Source: Atriophallophorus winterbourni (Eukaryota > Platyhelminthes > Trematoda > Plagiorchiida > Microphallidae). Taken from it: DNA of 64,000 nt. The stretch is taken from positions 92,429 through 156,428 of the forward strand of contig JACCGJ010000233.1 of assembly GCA_013407085.1 (NCBI GenBank), in the 5' to 3' direction. Every line of letters starts with the position of its first letter. Within the stretch, counting starts at the first letter, position 1. This document shows, piece by piece, positions 9,144 through 18,843 of this stretch. The position numbers and the translations under genes were made by a program. The notes under the pieces are model-generated. The model ran no database searches. It was given only the letters and a program-made list of their open reading frames with translations, and was not told where the DNA came from.

Positions 9144-10493
9144 TGTAGCGGTAGGGTGTGGAATAGGGTGTACCTGGGGTGTCGGGCCCGGGGGCTGGTG
9201 CTTAAGGTTGGAGGCGGGTTTTCGGATCTGCTGACCCCAGAAATACCACCAAGCATTCAGTCTGCCGGTTGCATGCGAAGACGAACGTTGATTACACTGA
9301 AGGCAAATGTTTTAGGTGGAAGGCGGGTCTTCGGGTCTGCCAACTCCAGAGATACCACCAAACATTTGATCGTCGAGTCACTGTCATTGGTCGTGCAGGT
9401 ACACGGTTCGGGTAGCCAGGTAGAGGAGAGCCCCGCAGTTCAGTGTTTGTGTCTTTAGTTGCTTTTCAGATTTTAAGGAATTTTGGTGGGCGGTGTATGA
9501 ATCCGCGTCGATGTCTTGAAAATTCCTCTTTCGGTCCAGCAAGATCAAACGAACTGGAGACATTTGTTCCCACCCTACACCCGTGTTCCTTATCAAGTTT
9601 TTTGTGTCATGATTTTCCAGTGATATTTTTTGTTTGTTCTTCAAATTGAAAATAACATTTAAACTAAATGTTAAATCTGTGAGAGTTTTCTTCCCCAAAC
9701 ATTTTTCCTTTGTTCAACTGCACTTAGGCTTCCGCACACTTTGATTTGTCCGTTACCCGTGTTTACCGTTATTGGAAGACGGTAATTTTTATGCTCTCAA
9801 CTGAGCTGTTTGACTTCCGTTTATTGGACGCGTTGGGTTTGCATTGAAACCTGTATTCGATTACCGTTGAGGTTTGTTATATTTTGCTATTTAATCGTTT
9901 TGTCAATATAGTACAGCGTAAATTGAGGTATTGTTCTGATTTGGGATCGATTTGTAAACACTCGTCATTCCCGGTATAAGAATCTCGTGGCTTGTAGCAG
10001 GCAACTAGTTTCCGTGACAGAAACTATTCCCCAGTGACGATTTGGTTGCTACAATCCTTGTTCAAATAGGCAGACGATCCAAATTGACCGTTTCTAAATG
10101 AGCAATACAATTTTCTGTTTACCCAAAAAGAACAATCCGAGTTGAGAACTGTAACGACTAAAGTCGCTGTTTAACGCGTAGTCCACCCGTTTCTTAGCTC
10201 GACAATTCAAAACCACAATTATTCGAGTTTTCTACGGTTCTATTGACAATATTAATAGACAATAACAATAGACAAACCTCAACTGTACCGGGTTGTACAA
10301 ATGATGTGAGCCAAGAATGCTCAAAGTTTCCAAATGACAACAATAAATTCAGCCAATGCTGACAAGGTAGACTGCCAAATGATAAATGCAAAGGAATAAA
10401 ATTACCAATACAATGGTGAACAATCGTCTCTGTTTTCTTCAAATACCACGAGCAAAATATGTGGAATTTTGATGACAGCCAAGCAATATAAAT
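9144..10493. other. Probable BEL/Pao 3' flank or LTR, then no recognised gene
   Basis: Directly after pol two diverged copies of a block repeat about 110 bp apart. Both contain GGCGGGT(C/T)TTCGG and AATACCACCAA-type motifs (9200-9258 and 9310-9368). No second LTR exists for comparison, so the LTR ends are not defined. From about 9450 to 10493 I see no gene. Bases ~10281-10345 read as a faint THAP-like motif (see findings). Confidence 0.4.
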
Positions 10494-10769
10494 TACTTCT
10501 TTCTCTTCTCCTTCTTCTTCTGAATAAACGGCAGGAGGACTACAGTCCGTGAAAGCCGCTTCACCTCCCGGGTCTCTGCTATCTCAGTGTAGATTCCTCA
10601 CGAGGAGTTACTGAGCTGAAAGAGTAGGCGAATCGCGCAGGATAGCGGGAAGTTCACCGTCCAATATGCGTTTAAACTGCTCTTCGGTGACTGCCCCAAT
10701 TGCATCAGCGGAGAGTGCATTCCAAATATTGACCACTCTGGTCGACAGAGTAAACGATGGCTTCAGGTG

Positions 10770-13700
10770 TTACGTTCGGCGCTTCTGCAACTTCAGCGAA
10801 TGACCTCTAGTTCTGGAGTCCGTGGATACCGAAAAGAATTGTTGAAGTTCCGTTCCGTAATATCCAAGTAGGATTCTCCGCGTGACCAGTAAATCATATC
10901 GCATTCTTCGATATTCCAGTGGGAAAAGTTTGAGTTCCCGCAATCGGTCGTCATAGGGAATACGAAACATACCCTTCACGCACTTGGTAACCCTCCTTTG
11001 GACTTTCTCCAGACGATCCTTCTCCCCTTTGGTTAACGGATAGTTCACGGGAAGCCCAAATTCCAATATTGGTCTGACGTGAGAGCTATACAGAACTTGA
11101 AAAACTTTGGGATTTATCTCTAAGAAGGATCGTCTCAATGCCCACCACATGCGGCTGGCAAAACCGAACTTTCTGGCAGTATCCTCCGCAGTTTTGAGGG
11201 ATGAAGTTACCATCACCCCCAAATCTCGCTCTGCATCAACTATCCTGAGACCATGGCCCTCCATATGATATGCATGTCGCATGTTGTTGCTCCCGATGTG
11301 CATGATAGCACACTTCTTCTCATTAATCGGGAGCATCCATCCGTCAGTCCAATTCCGAAGTTCATTCAAATCATTTTGCAAGTTCGAAGCGTCAGCGGCA
11401 GTCGTGACAGAAGCCCACACCTTCAGATCATCTGCAAATAAGAGACAACCACTGTTTAGAATACCGTGAAGGTCACTCACATAGAGTTTGAACAAGGTTG
11501 GCCCCAGAACGGATCCTTGTGGTACACCAGAAGTTGGGATAAAGGATGCAGATCTGGCCCCATTGACTTCAACGAGGCTTCGCCTTCTGATAAGAAAATC
11601 TTCAATCCAAGCAAGCAAAGAAGCCTCTATACCAGGCATTCTTAGTTTCCAAATAAGCCTCTGATGTGGAACACGGTCGAATGCTTTACTGAAGTCGATG
11701 AAGACTACATCAACTGGCACACCAGCGTCAAGGCTTCTGCACCAATGTTCTCGGGCGGTCAGTAGATTGGAGATACATGAGCGGCCTTCCGTGAAGCCGT
11801 GTTGGGCATTCGAGCATTGTTGGGTCTCGCACAAATACTGTTCTATCTTATCCTTTACAATCCGTTCCAGCAATTTACCTACGAAAGACGTAAGTGTAAC
11901 AGGACGGTAATTTACAGGATCTGATAAACTCCCAACTTTGAACATCGGCTTTACTATACCCATTTTCCAATCCTCTGGTAGACGTCCCGAATTGATTGAA
12001 ATTTGGAATATAGCGGCTAAAGGTGAACTGATGATCCTTGATAAAGGTTTTAATATGGCAGGGTGAATACCATCAGGACCTGGAGATGTCTGTACCTTTA
12101 GATGTTCGATGAGGATTCGCACCATGTCAGCCGTGATCTCAAAATTGGCCATTAATTCCGTCGGCGATATTTGTTTGCAGGATATGGTAGGCTCAATTGC
12201 GTAAACTGATTGGTATTGCGATGCAAACACCTCAGCTTTCCCAGTGTCAGTCTCTATAACCTCCCGTTCCAAATTTTTGAGAGAAGGTACGGGGTTCGAT
12301 GATTTGACCCGTCGCCGAATGTACGCAAATAATCGTTTAGGATTATATTTTGAAGAATTTGCTAATTGAAGCTCGAATCGAATTCTTTTATCCTTCTTCA
12401 ATTTTGAGCAAAGATTCCGTACAGCCCGATATTCTTCGTAATGGGCGTCCGATCGGCTCGTTCTGAATTTAATCCAAAGACGCTTTCTTTGCCGCAGGCA
12501 GGTACGAAGTTCTCTATCAAACCAAGGAAGGCCACGGGAGCCGGGACGATCTCTTGTTAATGGAGCAACATCCTCTAAGCGACGGATATTATTCAGAAAC
12601 CATTTCCAACAGTCATCAATAGTGGAATCAACGGGTAACGTCCAGTCAATTGAGGCTGCTTGTTCAACCAACAATTTTAAGTCCATGTTCCAGAAGTTTC
12701 TCCGTGGAAGCCGCGACGGCTAAGCCGGCTTACCCCGAGTCCATTTGAACCGAATAGCACAATGGTCGCTTGTATCGATGGGCTGTTCCACGGATAAGTC
12801 AACCACATCTGACTCTCTGGGTGACAAGACCAGATCAAGAGTAGACGGAGTCTGACCATGTCCATAGCGAGTAGGAACGAGAACGTGCTGCACGAGGTTC
12901 AAATCCAGAATCAGATTTAGAAACTCCCGTTGGTACTCATCCCCATTTGTAACGAGGTCCAACCAGTTGATGTCCGGAGCATTCAGGTCACCGAGTATCA
13001 TACAATCGTTCCTTGTCCCATGGCGGCGGAGCTGGTCAAATAATGCCATGATACGGGCGCAGGGTGAACGGTAGATGACACCGATCATTGCTGATCCATT
13101 ACTGGACTTGATCTGACACCAAATGCTTTCAGCAAAACCATCATCATCTCGAAAACTATCAACAACCTACACGGATAAATGTTCTTTGACGTATATCGCC
13201 ACCCCGCCAACATGTCGAGATTCAATTCGATCACTTCTGAGTAGGCGGTAATTCGGAATGAATAGATCTGCATCAGTAATGTCGAGTGTCAGCCAGGTTT
13301 CCGTTATTCCAACGATATCTGGCTGTAGTGCCAAGACATGATGGCTTACTTCGTCAAATTTGTTCCTCAAACTCCGCGCGTTGAAAGAGAGCACTTCGAA
13401 ATACTTTAATGGAGAGCAGTTGGATGCTCGATCAGTATGGGCCTCCAGCGAACTTTGGATGGCCTCTTTACTACGCGAAAATCCACAATACGAAGGTCCT
13501 TTCTCACCCTCCGATAATCTTTTCTTAAGCTCCATCGTAGCAGTCTTCATCTTGATTCTATCGTCAGGCGACAAATCTCGTAATATTTTATACGGTAGAC
13601 CCTTCAGTCGATGAACGCGCTTTAGGATCTTTTGGGCCTGATCATCGGAAGCCAGTACTGTTTTCAGAACCCTGGGCTTTTCACACTCCAGATTTCTGCG

Positions 13701-13853
13701 TCCAAGTCGGAACGCTGATACAATTGTGATACCAGCCTCCCCTTGGTCAACCATTTTCCCGAAAACTGATTGAAGAAACTGGCTATCCTGTTCAATTCTG
13801 GCAGCAGATGTTTCTCCATCTGGTTCCGGTGCATTCACAATAATGAGCAGCAT
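10770..13853 (-). pseudogene. CR1-like ORF2: endonuclease and reverse transcriptase, two in-frame TAG
   Basis: One continuous reading frame of about 1027 codons broken only by TAG at 13167-13169 and 12720-12722. Order: an RRM-like ORF1-type segment (KPRVLKTVLAS, RDLSPDDRIKM), then apurinic endonuclease with NARSLRNKF, ITETWL (catalytic Glu), GDLNAPDINW, LDLVLS and SDHCAI. RT follows: VVFIDFSKAFDRVPH, SGVPQGSVLGP and LLFADDLKVW (the last near residue 417 of the open part from 12686). The C-terminal region ends near SRTRGHSLKLQKRRT. ORF2 proteins nick target DNA and prime cDNA synthesis from it. No frameshifts were found, so decay is limited to the two stops. Confidence 0.9.
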
Positions 13854-14503
13854 TTGCGTGCGTCCGGTGAACTGTCAGCTTTACTGCTCGGAAGTGAGAT
13901 CTTACTCTCCTTCACCACATTCCTAGAAAACTGTTGTGGAAATCGGCATTCCAATTTGTCGACTCTGTTCGAAATATTGGACCAGATTGCAGTATCGGCA
14001 TCTGTATTTATGGCGGCTACAGAGGCATATGTGGCGCTAGCATTTGGGTCTAATTCATTAGACGTGACCACATGTTTCGCAATATCTGAAGTGGCAGATT
14101 CCACTTGCACGTTCGATGGCAGTGCAACAATTTTATTTCTTCTAGTTTTCGATCGGCGTCCGGATGACACAGCTTTGCTCTTTTTCGGTGTGCTACCGAG
14201 TGGAGGCGTTTTGCTATCAGCCGGAACACTTGTGCCTTGTAAATCATTAACCAGCATGGAGCCACTTACAGGTGGATCTTCCTTATTTGGCAAATGAGAG
14301 GGCTGCAAGGCTTCCAGACGAGGGATGCACGCTTCACAGATAAAATGAAGGTACGGCTCATGGTGGTTCCTCAACGCCTGATAAGTTGTGTCCTCCGTTC
14401 TACAGCATCGGGTGTGAATCCAGCAGCTACATATTGAACATTGCATGGCTTTGGATGAGGAAATAACTTTCTTGGCGCACTTGAAGCACGGCGAAGAAGT
14501 CAT
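13835..14503 (-). CDS. CR1-like ORF1 with PHD/zinc-finger-like N-terminus
   Basis: 222 codons. The N-terminus has CFKCAKK, CSICSCWIH and FICEACIP, spaced like a PHD-type zinc finger, as found in ORF1 proteins of several CR1 elements. A Lys/Arg/Ser-rich linker (SGRRSKTRRNK) follows, then a short region that could be coiled. It ends CCSLL, and its last 19 bases overlap the ATG of ORF2 in another frame. An RRM-like segment usual for ORF1 sits at the start of ORF2 instead. Either translation reinitiates or shifts frame here, or a one-base indel split an originally longer ORF1. Expected role: binding element RNA. Confidence 0.8.
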   Translation of the reverse strand: MTSSPCFKCAKKVISSSKAMQCSICSCWIHTRCCRTEDTTYQALRNHHEPYLHFICEACIPRLEALQPSHLPNKEDPPVSGSMLVNDLQGTSVPADSKTPPLGSTPKKSKAVSSGRRSKTRRNKIVALPSNVQVESATSDIAKHVVTSNELDPNASATYASVAAINTDADTAIWSNISNRVDKLECRFPQQFSRNVVKESKISLPSSKADSSPDARKCCSLL

Positions 14504-14540
14504 TGTAACGTAGCCTGCAGTGAATCGTTAATGGAGCAGC

Positions 14541-14680
14541 AGATTGCGAAAACAAATTACCAGAATTCACGGGGAATACTTTTCAGTAAATCCCCAGACA
14601 CGTATATGGTTGCTAATGAAAATTTCAATTGAATCAGAGAAGGAATCTGATTCGATATTCAGCCACAAGACTTGTATTGA
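14541..14680. other. Junction between Gypsy 3' end and CR1-like 5' end
   Basis: AT-rich sequence with no coding signal. A 3' LTR for the minus-strand Gypsy element would be expected here but is not recognisable. Confidence 0.4.
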
Positions 14681-14695
14681 AAGATACTTGGAACC

Positions 14696-15017
14696 TCAGA
14701 AATTCACTCCACGCGCGACCTTGAGTTCAACATCAAGTCGGGAATGTTTCCTGAGCAACACTATACAGGGTGTAGTTAGCCACGTAAGAGTGTTAGTACC
14801 AGTCGCTGACCGACAATTGTATGCGAATAGGCGTTCATGTGGTGTGGTGTTTGTAGCGGTGCACAGCAGCGACCGAATTGAGTGCAGTGCATCTAGAAGG
14901 ACCGTCTCCCATTGACCAGTAAGGAGACCACGGGATTTCAGAGTAAGTAGAATCGACTTCCATAAAATGCCATTAAGCCGTTCCACTTGACCGTTGCACT
15001 GTGGATTATATGGCGTT
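14696..15017 (-). pseudogene. Gypsy integrase C-terminal piece (third catalytic residue)
   Basis: The frame contains TPYNPQCNGQVERLNG with the catalytic Glu, then QWETVLLDALHSIRSLL, TPHERLFAY and TWLTTPCIVLLRKH, a typical Gypsy integrase C-terminus. The open frame extends upstream through the foldback insertion to 15127, but those codons are not integrase. Confidence 0.85.
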
Positions 15018-15099
15018 AGTATTGTTTGGAATATTTGTAGCTCGGGTCGTTGTTGTAGCTTACTTGAATTTGTTCTCCGAGCTTGTTGAGTTTGCATCG

Positions 15100-15133
15100 G
15101 ACGTTTCGTTGCCAGACTAGGCAACATCTTCAG
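15100..15133 (-). ncRNA. Hammerhead-ribozyme-like motif, left arm
   Basis: Exact reverse complement of the motif at 15233-15266; see that entry for the structure. The two copies could pair with each other over the whole arm, which would compete with ribozyme folding. Confidence 0.4.
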
Positions 15134-15232
15134 CGATTGTTGGCAAATTTACTGCTCGATCACGTGACCAGTGGTCGGCCGGCCAAATACCATCGTCAGT
15201 GTCACTTCGAGCAGTCAATTTGCCAACAATCG

Positions 15233-15266
15233 CTGAAGATGTTGCCTAGTCTGGCAACGAAACGTC
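15233..15266 (+). ncRNA. Hammerhead-ribozyme-like motif, right arm
   Basis: Core CTGAAGA matches the hammerhead CUGANGA consensus. One extra T follows, then stem II GTTGCC/GGCAAC with loop TAGTCT, then GAAA and the short stem III/cleavage triplet ACGTC. Flanking ATCG (15229-15232) and CGAT (15267-15270) form a 4-bp stem I. The very short stem III resembles minimal hammerheads reported in retroelements, which are thought to need dimer context. Activity is not shown. Confidence 0.45.
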
Positions 15267-15307
15267 CGATGCAAACTCAACAAGCTCGGAGAACAAATTC
15301 AAGTAAT

Positions 15308-15445
15308 CTATTATATGGCGTTGTACGGCTAATAGCGATGCCATTGTTGTGGAGGAATTGTCTTAGTTCAGTAGACATGAAAGAGGGACCGCGATCAGAG
15401 TACATAAAACCCGGCGTGCCAAATGTGAAAACTACCAGAAGGCAA
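15308..15445 (-). pseudogene. Gypsy integrase middle piece (second catalytic Asp)
   Basis: Short frame reading LLVVFTFGTPGFMYSDRG and on to FMSTELRQFLHNNGI, the region around the second catalytic Asp. It is bounded by the CR1-like fragment on one side and the foldback element on the other. Confidence 0.8.
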
Positions 15446-15882
15446 TAGTTAATCGTATATTATGGTACAAAAATATAACCATAGTATAGTCAATACAGGG
15501 GGTCGGGTGAAGTTCAGCGAGTTTGGCGTCGTTTGCCAAAGTTCCATAAAGGGAGGGGTTATACGTATCATAACAGTCAATACATGGGGAGATGAATCGG
15601 CGTAGTTCCGTATATGTATCTGGAAAGGAAGAGAAAAATGGGTGCAGTATCGGGAAGAACGGAAAGCGAAAATCCATTAAACTTGTGGAGAAAAATATAG
15701 ATAAGCGTCCAGTCGCTCTTTGAAAATGGAGTGTGATGGTACGGTCACGACAAAAACGGGTAAGTCATTCCAAACACGAGGGGTACGGACAGAGAAGAAA
15801 AATTTACGGCAGTTCAACCGACTGGGCTGGTGGGCTAGCTTGAAGACATGTCCCCGGGTTCCGGAATTTGGTGCCATCAAAA
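15446..15882 (-). mobile_element. CR1-like 3' fragment nested in the Gypsy integrase
   Basis: The frame 15880-15677 encodes only the last ~67 residues of a CR1-like RT (SGTRGHVFKLAHQPSRLNC, VRTPRVWNDLP, IFKERLDAYLYF). A 3' UTR follows, ending near TGTATTGACTATACTATGG. Integrase codons on both sides join as SQTIINC and CLLVVFTF, with similar sequence at each edge (AACTGCTTTT and AACTATTGCCTT), likely a diverged target duplication. Confidence 0.8.
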
Positions 15883-16314
15883 GCAGTTGATGATAGTTTG
15901 TGATGTCATGTCAGTGCAAGGAAAAGCGAACGAGATGCGGGAGTATTCATCAATGATTGTTAGCCAGTAGCGGTTCCGGCTTGTTGATGGTAGTGGCCCT
16001 TTGAAATCGAGACTGAGTCTTTCGAAAGGCTGGGCAGCCTTTATCAAGTGGGCGCCTTTAGGTTTGAAGTATTGAGGCTTTTTTTCACAGCAGACAGAAC
16101 AATCAACAGTCATTTTACGGACCTCATGCAAGGAGTAAGGCAAGTTTTGCGCTCGATCGAAGCGGGAGACGCCTGGGTGGCATAAGTTATCATGTAGCTG
16201 ACGCATTTTATTAAAAAACCACATACGGCGCGTGAAAGTGCATCCAATGCTTGATTCTGTCGGCCTGGTCGGTAAACCACATCGTATTGGTATTGTGACA
16301 GCTCTAAACGCCAA
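15883..16314 (-). pseudogene. Gypsy integrase N-terminal piece (zinc finger and first catalytic Asp)
   Basis: Contains the HHCC finger (LHDNLCHPGVSRF, then CSVCCEKK) and LSLDFKGPLPSTSRNRYWL with the first catalytic Asp, followed by TIIDEYSRISFAFPC. The frame stops at the CR1-like insertion. The upstream ~25 codons overlap the RNase H end in another frame. Confidence 0.85.
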
Positions 16315-16877
16315 CGTTGAATCTTGTTGTTTTTAATTTTACCACGCTGTCTATTGTCATGCATAAAAGAGACGGAATGCTGGTCTGTCATTAGTTTGAA
16401 TGGGTGGTTTATAACATAATGGCTCCATTTCCTGACAGCTTCAAAGATTGCACATGCCTCTTTTTCGATAGCCGAGTGGTGTTGCTCACTGTTATTCAAC
16501 GTTCGTGAGAAGAAAGTTTCTGGTCTACCACTCTGATTAAGCGTTGCGGCGATCGGGACGTCAGATGCATCAGTTTCTACTGTCAATGGAACCGCATGGT
16601 CGATTGTGATTAGCAAGGCATCCTCGAGACGGATTTTTAACTGTTTGAAAGCAGTAAGCGCAGATTCAGGAAGAAGGAAAACTCGGTTATGGATCAGTGA
16701 AAATATAGTGTCTGAAAAGCGGGGTATCCAATGGGTGTAATAGGCAAACATACCAACTGCTCGTTGTTGAGATTTAAGATCGACTGGTGCTGGTAATTCT
16801 CTTAGAGGGGCCAGGCGGTCTTCCGGTTTGATGTTACCTTTGGACACCTCGTAACCATGTATTGTGATAGAACTCAC
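16110..16877 (-). pseudogene. Gypsy RT thumb/connection and RNase H
   Basis: 255 codons. GYEVSKGNIKPEDRLAPLRE and MFAYYTHWIPRFSD are the RT thumb region. RNase H follows: TVETDASDVPIAATLNQSG, FSRTLNNSEQHHSAIEKEA and MTDQHSVSFM. It ends with YDVVYRPGRQNQALDALSR, the normal RNase H/integrase boundary. The frame is intact, unlike its neighbours. Confidence 0.87.
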
Positions 16878-17036
16878 GGTAATTATACTCTCCGTATCAT
16901 TGAACGTTAGTCTGTATATTTCTGCAGTTTTTAAAAGGTTGGATAGGTTTCTGTCGTGATCGGCTTTATCTCGACCACAGGTGACGACATTGTCAATGTA
17001 CGCGAACGTGCCAGATAGTTTTTCTTTGATTGTTAG

Positions 17037-17246
17037 TTAATCGATGATCCGATGGAAACACGCGACTCCGTTGGTCACATCAAATGGAATTCGACAGAAT
17101 TGGTAGAGTTTGCCGGCAGCTTCGAATGCGGTAAATGGTTTATCCCCGTCACGTAGGGGTATTTGGTGATATGCGCTCCGCAGATCTAGAGTACTGAAAA
17201 CATTGTAAACAGCGACATTTTCAACTAGTTGATCGATCTTTGGCAA
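17037..17246 (-). pseudogene. Gypsy RT fingers/palm piece
   Basis: Contains MPKIDQLVENVAVYNVFSTL and LDLRSAYHQIPLRDGDKPFT, RT motifs 1-2/A of Ty3/Gypsy. It then reads KLYQFCRIPFDVTNGVACF, where related elements have PFGVTNG. The Y-x-DD block should lie just downstream near 16975; a broken trace of YIDNVVTCG is readable there. Confidence 0.8.
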
Positions 17247-17399
17247 AGGGTAAGCATCAAGTTGCGTGAACCTGTTAATTGCCTAGCTATAATCAATAAC
17301 TAACCGCTTTTTGTGACGTTCGCTGGTAGTAATTGAAACGTGAGCCCACCAGGGTGAAGATTATGGCTCAATTATACCTTCTTTCAACAATTGTTCAAT

Positions 17400-18100
17400 C
17401 TCTAATCTGATGAAACGCTCATCGACAAAAGAGTGGCGTCTGGATTTAGTGGCTGTAGGCAGCAGATAAGTTTTTGAAGAGAGACGGAGGTGTGACTTTG
17501 GCTGCCATAAGTCCACATATAGAGAGTGAAGGTTTGGGGCCTCCGAACGGGATCTCGATCTTTTCGTGCATTTTTAAAAATCATGTCCAAACAGTACATC
17601 TGCACACAGATCAGACATGACTGGAAATTTGAATTGTGGATAAACTGATTTCTTGTAGCGAATGGGTAAGTAAACCATGCCTTCGGTTTGACTCGTATGT
17701 TCGGTATTAGCAAGTTATTTTGTTTATACACGGAACTAGTTCCCAAGAGTTCTTACGAACAACCTAGGAATTTATGTAGCTCTCAGAGCTCCCAGTATTT
17801 ATGAAAGCTTGCAATCGGATACCTTTGACGTAAACAATAATGACTGCATTAGATAGGAATACTGGAGCAGCGGAACAGAACAAAGCGGAAACAACTGAAC
17901 TTGTCGATGGACAGTTATTTCTCGTGTCGGATGATGACAAACAAACTCTTTGAGAATGACCTTTTTACACATCCTTTACAAACAGCTTCTCTGGCAGGAC
18001 ACTTTGTTCTTGGATGCCTAGATAGCTCAAAAAATAACATTTTGCAGTATGCGCGGCGGCAGTCACCTCCACGGGCGTATCTGGATGAATTTGTGTTTGA
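17400..18100 (-). pseudogene. Gypsy zinc knuckle and protease remnants
   Basis: From about 18050 a knuckle-like stretch reads SRHPRTKCPAREAVCKGC in a broken frame. Near 17790 the protease motif reads AFINTGSSESYINS, where an active enzyme has Asp-Thr-Gly; the codon is AAT instead of GAT, so the catalytic Asp is lost. VLFGHDFKKMHEK (17580-17560) is the expected distal protease region. Stops separate these blocks. Confidence 0.65.
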
Positions 18101-18244
18101 TTAAGAGGGATATCACTGTTTGTGCATGGCAGCCTGTTATCATATGATTCAGATTGTTTGAGAGCTAGTTCTGGAAGTTGAGTGTTGAATGCTCCAACAA
18201 TCTCTGTTGGGTTGCAGTAGACTGAATACCGCTGATAAAGGCGT

Positions 18245-18610
18245 CTAGGAGTGCATCATCTTCATACTGCTCCATACTGACTGCACTGAAATTTGATCTC
18301 TGGCAAGGTTTCGTAATTTATGAGTGAATTGGTCAAGTGATTGACCGTCTTCTTGCTTGCATGTCGCCAGTAAATGTCGAGCGAAAAGTTCATTTTTCGG
18401 TTTAACATATAAAGCTTCCAAGGTGGAATTGGATTTTGCGTATGTAGTACAGTCCGCAAGTAAATCATAAACATCAGAGGAAACGTAGTTGAATAATACT
18501 TTTAGCTTATCTGGTTCGAACATCGAGAAAATTAGAAAATGTATTGAAACAGTGTTTCCTACGTTTAGGAGCGTGTGAGGCGTTTGGGTCAGCATTGAAT
18601 TTGTTCGCAA
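18245..18610 (-). pseudogene. Gypsy gag fragment
   Basis: Reads FEPDKLKVLFNYVSSDVYDL, TLEALYVKPKNELFARHLLA and TCKQEDGQSLDQFTHKLRNL, the capsid region of a Ty3/Gypsy gag. Frame is lost near 18285. The leader upstream is interrupted by a SINE-A copy. Confidence 0.78.
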
Positions 18611-18832
18611 AGCACAAGCCTGATCCAGGCAAAGTGCCGCACAGTCAGAGACTGCACGTGGGCTAGGATACTGTCAGGTTGCCCAGGCCTAGACAGAGAT
18701 GAGAGGGGGAATAGAAATAGAAATGGTAGTGAGACTCCAGCGTGTTTCAGCATGCAGCTCACTACCGTTAGCCAATCATTTTAGCACGATGTTAGCCGTA
18801 CAGCACAGAAATACTGCACGATTGCACATCCG
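18611..18832 (-). repeat. SINE-A copy, nearly full length
   Basis: Complete except for the CATA tail. It is inserted immediately downstream of the Gypsy primer-binding site, so the element's leader was hit after the Gypsy copy had integrated. Confidence 0.85.
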
Positions 18833-18840
18833 CGTTACCA
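18830..18840 (-). other. Probable primer-binding site of the minus-strand Gypsy element
   Basis: TGGTAACGCGG follows the LTR end CATAACA after three bases. TGG is the complement of a tRNA CCA end. The head-to-head neighbour has TGGCGACGCGG in the same place. Confidence 0.5.
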
Positions 18841-18843
18841 AAT

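Larger units (their letters stand above)
10494..14540 (-). mobile_element. Nearly complete CR1-like non-LTR retrotransposon
   Basis: Minus strand, 5' end near 14540 and 3' end near 10494. ORF1 (14503-13835) carries a Cys/His finger. ORF2 (13853-10770) has an RRM-like start, an apurinic endonuclease and a reverse transcriptase. A ~270-bp 3' UTR follows, ending in a GAA-rich short repeat (10494-10525 on the plus strand reads CTTCTTTCTCTTCTCCTTCT). It lies just beyond the 3' end of the minus-strand Gypsy integrase. Two in-frame TAG codons disrupt ORF2. Confidence 0.88.
15018..15309. mobile_element. Foldback element with 100-bp inverted arms and hammerhead-like cores
   Basis: Left arm 15060-15159 and right arm 15207-15306 are reverse complements with one mismatch and a 47-bp spacer (15160-15206) rich in palindromes such as TCACGTGA and GGCCGGCC. 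A 42-bp non-repeated extension (15018-15059) lies on one side only. The 13-mer ATTATATGGCGTT flanks it at 15005-15017 and 15310-15322, matching the integrase codons interrupted, so it is a target duplication. Each arm holds a hammerhead-like core (15233-15266 plus, 15100-15133 minus). No protein is encoded. The asymmetric inverted layout recalls terminal repeats of Penelope-like elements; this is inference. Confidence 0.85.

Noticed and set aside
10770..13853. Alternative genetic code with TAG as sense
   Set aside because: The golgin-84 and C1orf53-like genes use normal stops (TGA and TAG), and TAG also interrupts BEL/Pao where Trp is expected, so mutation explains it better.
11253..14297. 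Plus-strand frames opposite the CR1-like element
   Set aside because: Antisense shadows of ORF1 and ORF2; their length follows from the coding frame on the other strand.
15083..15448. 121-codon plus-strand frame over the foldback element
   Set aside because: It reads through both arms of the inverted repeat and antisense Gypsy integrase; no protein family fits.
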